A DNA stretch of 64,000 nt from Coix lacryma-jobi var. lacryma-jobi. Its lineage: Eukaryota; Streptophyta; Magnoliopsida; Poales; Poaceae. Location: assembly GCA_009763385.1 (NCBI GenBank), contig CM019825.1, forward strand, positions 24,212,953-24,276,952, given 5' to 3'. Positions 1-10,300 of this stretch are shown one piece after another. Both the position numbers and the translations under genes were made by a program. The notes under the pieces were generated by a model. It searched no databases. It was not told the origin of the DNA and saw only the letters and a program-made list of their open reading frames with translations. Position 1 is the first letter of the stretch; each line of letters opens with the position of its first letter.

Positions 1-2043
1 ATCACTTGAAGTCTTGTAGGATACCACTTGAATAAAAAGTTTAACTTGATATCCATTTGCATTATTATCTTCTTCTTGAACTCTTGTCATCTTCATGAGC
101 TTCTCATTTGTGACTTGAACTAGGCAATATTGCACAAGATATCTAACTCGGTTTGCTCTAGAGTAAGCTTCTTCACACATTTTTCAATGGTTATCTTACT
201 CATGTTGAATTAGACACTTGAAAGTTCATCTTCTAGATCAAGTACTTGGGTTCACTAGCTCATGAACAAATTCACATACTATCCACTAGATCATATAGTC
301 AATCAAGCAATAGTGGTAGGCAATGAATTTAAACTTTTCAATTGTTATGCATGATCCTATTTAGCATGTACTATATGCACTAACCGCATACTAGTGAGGG
401 ATGAATATGATCATGCACATTACAATGATACCTTTGCTATGTTGGAGTAGAGGATAGTCATTTGATTCCAATTAAGCTCCAAATAGCAATGTGAGGTCCA
501 TGGTGAAGACCAATATATATACCAGTTGATAGAACAAATCTTCACCCATATGATTAAGTGCACTATCTTGTTGTGGTTGGCTTGCTTCTTCATTTGATCT
601 TTGCTTGCAATTATGAATGCCACTTGAATTGTCATGATTTGCTTTACTATCTTGCATGTTGCTTGCTTTGCTTGGTCAATCCTTTCATTGCTTCAACTAA
701 GCATCTCAAATATCCTTTGAATCACCACTTCCATATTAGCCTTCCAAGTATCATACTTGGTTAACCTACCAAAGGCGGCAAGCCCCTACAAAAGGGAGAA
801 GTGACCTCTCTCCAAAGAATCATCCTTGATACTTACTTGAATTGACTTTGTTTGATTGATCCATTTGAACTCTTCTTGAAATGTGACTTTGAATCCATCT
901 TTGAGTCCCTTTTTGAGTCCTTTTCTTTCTTCCAAAAGATCTTCAATTGATACTAGGACTTCATCTTTCTCTTCATCTTGATGTTGGTCTTGATCTTCAA
1001 TTTGTGTGTGCCAAATACACTTCTTAATCAAATGAACTTGTACTCATCTTTGTCATGCTTCTAGCTCATTTCAAAACCAAACATTGGTCCCTCAACCACT
1101 TATAAACATGATTCCAACTTGAGGACCTTTCAATCAAAGTGACTCTAGATTAATCCAATAATTGTCACTTTTCTGGCAGATTCTGTCCTTCTCAAAGAAA
1201 CATGCATATCTCCCAAAATATAAGTCTAATGACTATGAAATTTGGTGGAGATGTGCCTCTCTAAGTGTTCTAGCAGCCATAAAAATTTGAGCTTCATTGG
1301 CTTTCTAGATTGCTACCAGATTTCAATTCTTTCCATAGTACTACATGCTGAAAACTGCTGCACTATAGTTGACAAGATCTACTCCAAAACCAAAATACAT
1401 CTTATCCAATAATCATGAATTTTGCACAGCAGCTAATATCATAAGTGCAGAGCATGTGTACCAAATTTCAAGCCAATCCAAAAAGATTTGATCATCCAAA
1501 CATGGCTATCTTCTCAGCTCACTCAGATTTTGCAATATTGAACAACTTTGAGCAATTGAGCTATACTCTACCAATTTAAATCAAACTTGAAGCTAACTTG
1601 TTTGAACAATTTCACAAGACATACATCCATTCAAATCACTTACTAAAAGAAGTCTCATGAACATATCCAATCAAACTAACTCAAACTTGATCACTAAGCA
1701 ATTTATCCATTCAATCATCTTATATCAAGCAACATATGCATATATATCCAATTCAATCAACTCATATGCATCTAAAAGAACATGATCAACTAGAGATATA
1801 CCTTAGTAGCTCATGATCATGAAATAGCAAGCTTCTACTCAACTTGATTGCAAGCTTTCAAATATTTCCAATCAATCACCACAACTTGAACTTTGCACTT
1901 GTATGTTTTGCACTTGTACTTCACTTCTTTTGTCTTGGCATTGGGTTTGGATAGCACTAGGCTTCATTACTTGACTCAATCACATGATGAATAATATGAA
2001 ATCAATTGAGTCAAGCCTCCAATGCCATGGTACCTACACACAT
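1..2043. other. Noncoding AT-rich internal region of the copia element
   Basis: This stretch follows gag in the direction of the element. It is rich in short CTTGAA/TCAAG and CATCTT words. It holds only frames under about 80 codons, with no motif of protease (D-S/T-G), integrase or reverse transcriptase in any of them. I see no gene here. Confidence 0.6.
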
Positions 2044-2355
2044 TCATCCACTTTTTGATGGTACCCAAACTAGTTTGGGTCCTCTCAAGTTAGGTGCAAC
2101 ATACTTTGGCATAGCCTTAGTATGAGTAGCGGGATGAGTTGCAATAGTAGCCTTAGAGGTACCATTTTCATCCTTTCTAAGCACAATATTATCATCAATT
2201 GAAATAGGCTTAGAAGTTTTACCTAGGGGACATGAATGAGCCATGTGTCCCCTTTCCCGGCATGAGTAGCAACTTCTCTTTGATTGAGCCTTCTCTTCCT
2301 TGCTCATTTGTTGCTTCATGGCTTTGCTCTTGAGTTGCTGGAGCCTTTTTCGCAA
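2044..2355 (-). pseudogene. C-terminal gag fragment with third zinc knuckle, out of frame
   Basis: This 103-codon frame continues the copia gag after the probable one-base shift near 2350. It has a third CCHC knuckle (CYSCRERGHMAHSC) and ends in a GPKLVWVPSKSG-like tail. That tail resembles the sequence just before the protease in pol-bearing relatives, but here it meets a stop codon at 2044. Confidence 0.65.
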
Positions 2356-3880
2356 GATGGCTTAGGAACGACTTCGAGGCAAAGTGTCCCATATCACCAC
2401 ACTTGTAGCACTTGATGTGAGCCAAATCTTTCTTCTTTTCTTCATTCTTGCTCATCATCATTTTGGCATCTTGAATGTGAGTTGGATGCCTTGCTCTTCC
2501 GCCCCTTCTTGTTTTCTTCTTCTTCATCAAGTCACCATCATGATGGTTGTTCTTGATTTGAACTTGGGGCTTCTTCTTGTTGGGGCAAGCCTTTGCAAGA
2601 TGTCCCATCTCATGGCATTGATAGCACATGAAATGAGATAGCTTTTCTTGTTCTTGCTTCTTCATTTCTTTTGCATATGTTCTCTTGCCCCATCTCTTGC
2701 CTTTGACATTGCTTTTGTTAAAGCCAATGCCACTCTTGTCACCATAGCTTCTTTGATTCTTCATTATGTGCTCATGGGTGACCTTTGATTTACACCACCT
2801 CTCTAACTTGTTGCTCAAATTCTTCACTTCACTTTTGAGCTCATTGTTCTCCTTCAAAAGGTTAGTCTCACAAGACAAAGAAGTAGAACAAGCATCTAAA
2901 TGTGAAGAGCATGGCATGTCTAATAAATCATCACAAGAGGTGGATACATTCTTCTTGCCTACATCACCTGGGTTAGCAACATTTTGCAATTGATCATTTG
3001 ATCCATGTGATGAGCTCTCATTATTTTTAATTTTCTTTGAAAGCTCCTTAATGAGAGAGCCATACTTTTCAATTAAATCATCATGTGAAGCTTTAAGAAC
3101 ATCAAGTAAGCGCTTATGTTCTTCACATGAATTCTTTAGAAATGAGTTTTCATTTGCTAATTTCATTGTTTTATTTTTCTCATTTTCTAAAGACATGGTC
3201 ATGCTAGCAAGTCTACTAACAAGCTCATCATATGAATCAACATGATCAACCACATTTGCATTAAATACCTTGGTGTCACCTTGTGACATGAAGCAATGTG
3301 GTGATGGGCTTGTAGTAGTATCACGATCATCGCCCGAGCATGAGCCATCAACATCATCAAGTGTGCTTGGAGTAGAATCATTACTTGCATCACTTGAGGC
3401 ATCATCTTCCATCTTGTCAAGTGTGCTTGAAGTATCTTCATTGATTGCATCACTTGAACGTGAGGTGGAGCAATCTTCCATAATCACGGAGTTGTGGTCT
3501 TGCTCAACATCCTCATATGCCACCGGTTCATCCTCCTTTATGAACTTGCCATCATCAAACGTGGAGGGATCACCGAAGGTGGTCTTGATGGATTCCCACA
3601 TCTCATGGGCGGTCCCTTTGGAGTTGATCTTATAAAACAACTCAAAACTCAATGCATCCATTAGATAACAATAAGCATTTGCATCAAGTTCAAAGAGATC
3701 CTTTTGAGCTTTGGTGAGATTTCTATGGTCCAAAACATGAGTGAGACCACTAGTGATAATCCACCAAAACTTTGGCCCCTTTGCACGAAAATGATCAAGC
3801 ATATGGTGTTTCCATTGTGCAAAGTGTGTGCCATCAAAAATATGTGTATCACACACATCATCTAGCCCACTAGACGCCAT
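2219..3880 (-). CDS. gag: Copia gag polyprotein (capsid plus zinc knuckles), frame broken at 3' end
   Basis: The frame has 553 codons and starts with MASSGLDDV. Residues 10-105 match the style of the copia gag/UBN2 family (FDGTHFAQWKHHML, then ALSFELFYKI and TAHEMWESIKT). Residues 120-200 are acidic and Ser/Asp-rich, and residues 215-360 are predicted coiled coil. Two CCHC knuckles follow, at 419-432 (CYQCHEMGHLAKAC) and 491-504 (CYKCGDMGHFASKS), the second with Ser in place of its last Cys. After about residue 511 the sequence stops looking like gag; the continuation is in another frame (2044-2355), so an A-run near 2345-2350 probably gained or lost a base. Gag would form the particle that packages element RNA. 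No pol follows. Confidence 0.8.
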   Translation of the reverse strand: MASSGLDDVCDTHIFDGTHFAQWKHHMLDHFRAKGPKFWWIITSGLTHVLDHRNLTKAQKDLFELDANAYCYLMDALSFELFYKINSKGTAHEMWESIKTTFGDPSTFDDGKFIKEDEPVAYEDVEQDHNSVIMEDCSTSRSSDAINEDTSSTLDKMEDDASSDASNDSTPSTLDDVDGSCSGDDRDTTTSPSPHCFMSQGDTKVFNANVVDHVDSYDELVSRLASMTMSLENEKNKTMKLANENSFLKNSCEEHKRLLDVLKASHDDLIEKYGSLIKELSKKIKNNESSSHGSNDQLQNVANPGDVGKKNVSTSCDDLLDMPCSSHLDACSTSLSCETNLLKENNELKSEVKNLSNKLERWCKSKVTHEHIMKNQRSYGDKSGIGFNKSNVKGKRWGKRTYAKEMKKQEQEKLSHFMCYQCHEMGHLAKACPNKKKPQVQIKNNHHDGDLMKKKKTRRGGRARHPTHIQDAKMMMSKNEEKKKDLAHIKCYKCGDMGHFASKSFLSHLAKKAPATQEQSHEATNEQGREGSIKEKLLLMPGKGTHGSFMSPR

Positions 3881-3917
3881 CCTCTCGGGTCGGTGAAGAC
3901 CACAAATGAGAGACCTC

Positions 3918-3929
3918 GCTCCGATACCA
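3918..3929 (-). other. Primer binding site of the copia element
   Basis: Read on the minus strand it is TGGTATCGGAGC, one base from the usual initiator-Met tRNA primer site TGGTATCAGAGC. It lies two bases inside the LTR boundary at 3932. Confidence 0.85.
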
Positions 3930-3931
3930 AT

Positions 3932-6452
3932 TGAAGGGTCGAGATGGCGGACTAGAGGGGGGGTGAATAGTCCTTTTTAAAACTTAAACTTAATCGGAGC
4001 GGCTAACCGAAACAAATGCGGAATTAAAACTATCGGTCTAGCCAAGACTACACCCCTCTACCTATACTCTATGACACCTTACAAAAGATCCTAATCAAAG
4101 CAAATAAGGTGTCGGGCTAGCTAGAGCTCACCTAACCAATTCTAGCTTGCAAGGTTACACAAACCTAAGCAACTAGTACTCAAACAACGGGGGAGCTCCT
4201 ACTCATGCCACTAAGCAAAAGCACAAAGCCTAAGCTCACTAGCAATGCTCAATAACAAGGCTACACAAGCCAAATTAGAGAGCTCAACTTAGCTACACAA
4301 ACTAAGCAATGTGACTAGCAAGACTACAAGTCAACTAGTCACTCATGGGATCAACTTCTATGCTACACAAGCAAGGAAGGTAACTAGCAAGCTACACAAG
4401 CTAACTAATCATAAGAGCAACTACACTAGCACATGTATATGAACAAGTAAATACAAGCTAGTGAAAGGAGTTTGCAAACCACCGAGAAGATGAACACGAA
4501 GTTGACACGGTGATTTTTCTCCCGAGGTTCACTTGGTTGCCACCAAGCTAGTCCCCGTTGTGTCGACCACACACTTTGGTAGTTCGGCGGCTAATAGGCA
4601 CCACACCTAGCTCGACACTCGAGCGCCGCAAGAACTCACCCACAAGTGAGGGTAACTCAATGACACGCGCAATCCACTAGAGTTGCTCTTCGCGATCCCC
4701 GCGGGGCGAGCACAATGCCCCTCACAATCCTTCTCCGGAGCCACGCACAATCTTCACGCGGGCTTCACGACGGAGACTCGATCACCAAGCCGTCTAGGAG
4801 GTGGCAACCTCCAAGAGTAATAAGCACCACCGGCTTGCAACTCGAACACCTAGTGCCACTCGATGCAATCTCTCAAAGCAACGCACTAGAATCGCTCACT
4901 CGCAATAGATTCGCACACTAGCAAGCATAAGCGAGTTAGAAAGCTCCTAGGCACATCCACACCAGCCACCAAGGCTTTGGAGTGCTCTCTCTCTATCCTA
5001 GGGCCGGCCACAACGACTATATATAGAGGGGGGAGGGCGGCGGCCCGATCCCCACCTTTTTACGCTTTGCCGGTAGTACCGGCCCCTCCTGGGCGGTAGT
5101 ACCGGCCTTGGTCAAACTAGCCGTTTCCTCACATCCCGCTGATTTTGGCAAACCACCGACCCCTGGTCGGTTCCTCCGAGGTCGGTAGTACCGAGGTAAT
5201 GGCGGTACTACCGCCAGGCCAAAATCGCCGCGAACAGCGAGCTCTGCGAAAAACCAGCCACTACCGACCTTGCGTCGGTACTACCGTGGGCGGTAGTACC
5301 GAGGTAATGGCGGTACTACCGGCAAGCCATTTTTCAAAACAACAGAGAGCCTCGCGAAAAACCAGCCACTACCGACCTTGCGTCGGTACCACCGTGGGCG
5401 GTAGTACCGAGGTAATGGCGGTACTACCGGCAAGCCTTTTTCAGAAACTACAGAGAGCCTCGCGAAACTCCTCAGGGCCACGGTACCACCGACCATCCGG
5501 TCGGTACCACCGCCGGCGGTAGTACCGAGGTAATAGCGGTACCACCGCCAGGCCAAAAACGCCCCATTACAGAGAAGGCTGCACGCAGCACCTATGGGCG
5601 GTACCACCGACAACCCAGGGTCGGTACCACCGACAACACACAGAAAACTCCATTTTCTTCTCTGTTTTGATCCAAACCAACTCCAACAACTCCTCCTTTG
5701 CAAATGTGCTAACACCAACAAGTGTACACCATCATGTGCATGTGTGTTAGCATTTTCACAAACAATTTTCAAAGGATTTTCACTTGCTCTCACCACGCCA
5801 CTCGATCTTAGTAACATCGCAAAGTTAGATCGCTCAAGTGGCACTAGATGACCGATATGCAAACAAGTTTGCTCCTCTTAATAGTACGGCCATCTATCCT
5901 AAACCCGGTCATAATCTTCTCTACACACCTATGACCGGTGAAATGAAATGCCCTACAAATATACCTTTGCCTTGCGCATTCCATTCCATCTCCTTTGGTG
6001 TTGATGCAACACATGCACCAACCTATCTTCAAATGATATGATCCACTTCATATCATCACATGGCCTTCATGGTCCATCGATCTTGACATCACTTGCTCTT
6101 CTCCATCGCTTCGGTCCTTCGGCGCCAAGTCTTGCTTAAGCCTCCCGACACTCGGTACCAACGGCTTCAAAGCCTCAACTTGCCCTTCACCTTCGCAACC
6201 GGTCCATCAAGCCAAGTCTTGCCTTGATCTTCTCCATCTTAGCCATATGACCACATGTCATGTCACATATGCAATAAGCTCCTTCTTCACATGTGTGAGC
6301 CTTGCAACATCTTCCAAGCCATTTCACCTCTATGGCATATGTTGCTCACACATGATCACCTATGGACTAATCACCTGTGTAATTTCACTTAAAACACATA
6401 TTAGTCCACCTAAGTTGTCACTCAATTACCAAAACCAAACAAGGACCTTTCA
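3932..6452 (-). repeat. 5' LTR of the copia element
   Basis: The 2521-bp LTR begins TGAAGGGTC next to the primer site and ends GACCTTTCA, giving TG...CA ends with near-perfect short inverted ends. It contains a palindrome-rich tandem array (5071-5634). No second LTR is in the window, so the outer boundary rests on the ends and on the abrupt switch to gypsy LTR sequence at 6453. Confidence 0.8.
5071..5634. repeat. Tandem array of CGGTASTACCG palindromes within the copia LTR
   Basis: About fifteen copies of CGGTAGTACCG, CGGTACTACCG or CGGTACCACCG occur here. They are embedded in roughly 107-108-bp repeat units that also share GCGAAAAACCAGCCACTACC (5246 and 5354). Each 11-mer is self-complementary around one central base. 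Confidence 0.85.
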
Positions 6453-9400
6453 CAGTGGATTAACAAACCCTGAGTACAAAGGTACTCAACAAGACTGACC
6501 CGACAAGAGAAGAGAAGAACAGGTATGCTGGCTTGGGTAGGCTCAACAGCATTTTTCATTTGCATAAAAGCTTACTAAAGTAGTTCTAGATCCAAATTTT
6601 ACTTAATCATTTGAAAACTTGATAAGAACTGAAAATAAATCATTACTGAGAGAGCATCATTATTCTTTCTTAAACCAAAACCCTTTTCATTCTACGGTGC
6701 GGGTCGAAAGATTGAGTCTCCTTAACCGAGGAGCACGACGATTCGAATCGATTCAACCAGATCTGGGAGTTTTCCACGATCATACGATATATGTAGACCC
6801 TAGATCACACATATACCAACCCCAGCCTCGGATCCTCCAAACAAGACCGGGTCCGCGCCACCCGAGAGTACTTGTACACCTCCAATCCGGGACTTCGACC
6901 CACGAGGGTAGCTAGTACTCCCGCCATCTCTCCACTCCCAGTGCGCGATTAGCCGTTCTCATTTAAGAATCACCAAGGCAGGGCTTACCGTAGCATATGA
7001 TCGGTACTTCACAGTTTCTCAATCTAGCAGGCCAACAACGGTTAACCCTAATCGACACATCCGGGTTACCCTGCATCTAATCCAAGGATCTACGCAGGTG
7101 CCCGTCTGGTCTTAACCATCATTCTTTCTCGTTATCATTCCAAGACGATAAGTACCAAAACATTTATCGGGAGCGTGAGAAAGCAAGGCTGAACATTTCT
7201 ATCCTTTGCATAAAGCAGGTATCAAGGAATGATATATCGATAACAAGGTTGATCATGCATCAACAGGTGTAAAGCATTTATTTGATAAACATTTAATGCA
7301 TCAAGTTATCGAAAGTAAGTGAAATTGTAAATCCAAGGAAAGGGTTAAATGAACCGGGGCTTGCCTTCGTTGATCGGGAGAATCTGGAACTCCGGATAAC
7401 TGGGGTCAACTAGACACTCTGAACTTTCTGGATCAAACTCGCCTGGACACTCAAACACTTCCGAAGCTACACGATAAAATAGCATATGCTTAATGAGATG
7501 CTCATGTCATGATCAGGGTAAGAATGGAAATTACACTTGACTTGCAACAATTTGCCTCCACGGTAAAGTTGCAAATCAACAAACAAATTTATAAACATAC
7601 ATGGTTACAAAGAGTGACTCTTATCTACATCATCCAGCAGATCAAGATAATTTACTTATCTTAACCTTTTAAAACTATTCAAAAGAACTTGGGATTTATG
7701 TTTTATACCATAATTTAACCACAAAGAAAGCAATTTTAATTAGCCGAAAAAAAAAGTTGTGCAACTAACTATGTTCAAAATAGTTCAAACTTGGTACACA
7801 GATTGATTATGATTCATAAAGTGCATAACATAAATTTCAGCATTTTTGGAGTTAAACTTGATTTTATAAAAATCATTGAAGGCTTATTTAGGAATTAAAA
7901 GGCATAATTTTTACTGTAAAACATAATACAGAAACATGTATATATTATATTTTTCATAAAAACTACACATATCATAGAACATGCACAAAAATTTTCATAA
8001 CTTTTGGCTCAACAGATTAATTCGTACAAAAATAACAACATTAGCATTACTATGCACATAACAGGAAAAGATTAAAACGTTTGGAAACACAAAACTCTTG
8101 ATGGGCCGAAACTGACCCAAACGGCCCACCTCCGGCCTACGGCATCAGACAACCGGACTCTATGTGCCAGCGTCCTCTATCTCCACTTCGCGCCGAGGCC
8201 AACGGATCTCCGTCTCGCCCGAGGCCAGCGGATCTCCGTCTCGGCCGAGGCTAGCAGCTCTCCGCCTCCGCCTCGCCCGAGGCCTTCTCCGCCTCGCCCG
8301 AGGCTCCCTTCGGCTCGCCCGAGACCTGCGCCCGGTAGCCTCGACCCCTCCTCCGTCTCGCCCGAGACCTTCCCCGTCTCGCCCGAGACCCTCTCCGGCT
8401 CGCCCGAGGCTGGCAGCCAAAAGCTTTGACCGAACACGCACCCGCGTTGACCGGCCTCCAACCTTAACACCGGCGAGGTCTCCGACGACGGTGAGGCTTC
8501 CCACTAACTCGTCTGGATCCCGCGCATCACTTCCACTCCTCACTGCCCCCAGCACCCCACGGTCTCGTTGAACCTTCAAACTTCCTCCCTCGACCTCTCT
8601 CTCTACCCCGACGACGACACAAGCGGACGCGGCGGTACGGCGGCGGCACGCCGGCGAACTGGGAGCTCTAACGAGCCAACGAACAAGCGCATCAGCACCA
8701 GAGGCTCACCACGACTCTAGTGAGCTAGGTTCCCGAAGCTGACGTGGCTCCGAACGGTGATGACGACGACGGCGGCGGATCTCAGCGGTGCGGCTCAACG
8801 GCGATGACCTGTTCCGGCTGAGACAGAGAGAGACAAGGTCAACGACCTGGTGCTAGAGCAGTAGCAACAGATAAGGAAGAGAAAACGGGGCTCAGGTGAT
8901 GACGATAGGGCCCCGAGCTTGCTGACCACGGTGGCGGCGTCGATGGAGATGTTCGGGACCGGAGACGAAGACGACGACCAAGCCGGGCGGCTGCGGGGGT
9001 GAGCGAGGCTGCTACCTAGCTCTGTGGCTCCGCAACGACGAGGCGAACACGGTGACGTGGTTGAACAGAGCGAACGAGTGCTCAGGTGGCCGGCGTAGCT
9101 AAGCGGAGGAACGACGGCGACGACGAGCGAACAGAGGAGAAAGCGAAACACGGAGCTTTCCGGGGTATAAGAAGGACGACGGAGAGGGCGGCGGCGTGAA
9201 GAACTTGCGCACGCAGCGGCCAAGGAGCTCGCTGGCGCGACGCATGCGCCCCAGCGCGAGCACGGCCCGAGCGGCGCAGCTCGCTGGCGAGCTCTGGACA
9301 GTTCTTCCCCTTTGCACTGTTCCTTGCTCTCTCCCCCTTTCTGAAGATTTAAAATTACTTTTGAAACCCAAACTGCACTTCAAGTTTTACCAACATATGA

Positions 9401-10167
9401 AATGTAGAGTTTGAAAAGTTGTACAACTTTGCTTTAACATCCTATGGCTAATTTCAAATGGAAATAAGTCAAACTGACCAAAACAGTTCAAACCCAAATC
9501 AAATTGAGAATTTGAAAAGGGGACAGATTTAGGGTTTTGTATTAGAAGCAAAATTACTTTTGATCTTGCAATAATACTTGAAAAATGGTCAATGTATAAA
9601 AGGTTCCTTTTGAAATTCTCTACAACTTTTATGTAAACCTCAAACTCAGATTTCAAATAATTTTTGAAATGCAAGTTTAGAATAAAAAGGGGACCATTTC
9701 TAGGGTTTGAATAGATTCAAAATTACTTGGAATTTTGTACAGAAACTTTGAAAACTTTAAATACCAAAGTTGTACCTCTTCTCAAGATCTACCAAAAAGC
9801 TTTTAGGGTCAGCCCCTAAAAATGCACAGATTTTGAGTTAACTGGAAAGGGCTAATTAACTTATATAGAAATTAATGATTTTCCCATTTTTAAGCTAAAG
9901 AACTTTTAGCTCCTTTTTAATTGTTAAACCTGGATTCATGCCTTTACATGACTCTAGTCAAAAGGGAATGAACACAAGTCACTTCATAATGACATTCCAA
10001 AATAGGATTTTGAGCTACCTCACAAGCAATAACAAAATGCTCACACATTAAGAATTAAACTCATTTTAGTGGATGCATCTCAAGTGAGCTAGCATATAAT
10101 GCTATGGAATGGAATGCTTATGATGGCATGACAATATTTTATTCATGTAAACACCTGAGGTGTTACA
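6453..10167 (-). repeat. 3' LTR of gypsy 1, interrupted by the copia element
   Basis: The sequence is collinear with 16443-20157 (constant offset 9990) and nearly identical to it. The first 446 bp of the LTR are missing here because the copia element inserted at CAGTG. The remainder should lie left of the copia element, outside the window. Confidence 0.93.
8160..9310. other. GC-rich island in the gypsy 1 3' LTR
   Basis: This island of high GC content sits in an otherwise AT-rich LTR, with its twin at 18150-19300 in the other LTR. It begins with about eight spaced copies of CTCGCCCGAG-type words (8205-8410). It gives open frames on both strands, which I take as composition effects because they have low-complexity Arg/Ala/Ser content and no recognisable domain. 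Confidence 0.6.
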
Positions 10168-10179
10168 TCCTTTCCTCCT
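10168..10179 (-). other. Polypurine tract of gypsy 1
   Basis: On the minus strand it reads AGGAGGAAAGGA directly before the TGTAACACC start of the 3' LTR, the expected place for plus-strand priming. Confidence 0.85.
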
Positions 10180-10300
10180 AAAAGAAATCTCGACCCGAGA
10201 TTTCACCTCAAACTAAACTAATTACTAAAGTTGTGGGGTACGGGGATAAAGATTACAAACTTTTTACAAAACTGGGAACAGGTTCTATTATCAACCTCTT

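Larger units (their letters stand above)
1..6452 (-). mobile_element. Ty1/copia SIRE-like retrotransposon, gag-only, partial
   Basis: Only the 5' LTR (3932-6452), primer site, gag and about 2 kb of downstream internal sequence lie in the window; the 3' LTR is beyond the left edge. Reading on the minus strand, the order is LTR, tRNA-Met primer site, gag with three CCHC knuckles, then AT-rich DNA (1-2043) with no protease, integrase or reverse transcriptase frame. The LTR ends carry short inverted ends (TGAAGGGTC and GACCTTTCA). The right end abuts CAGTG of the gypsy LTR, so this element inserted into that LTR. The lack of pol suggests a non-autonomous gag-only derivative, although pol could in principle lie further left. 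Assignment to SIRE rests on gag style and the long LTR, and is inferred. Confidence 0.8.

Noticed and set aside
5281..5862. 193-codon minus-strand frame in the copia LTR
   Set aside because: It is a translation of the palindrome array (repeated VVPPLPRYYRPR-type words) and not gene-like.
8160..8579. Opposed 135- and 139-codon frames in the gypsy 1 LTR
   Set aside because: Caused by repeated CTCGCCCGAG words, which lack stops in several phases; Arg/Ser-rich with no domain.
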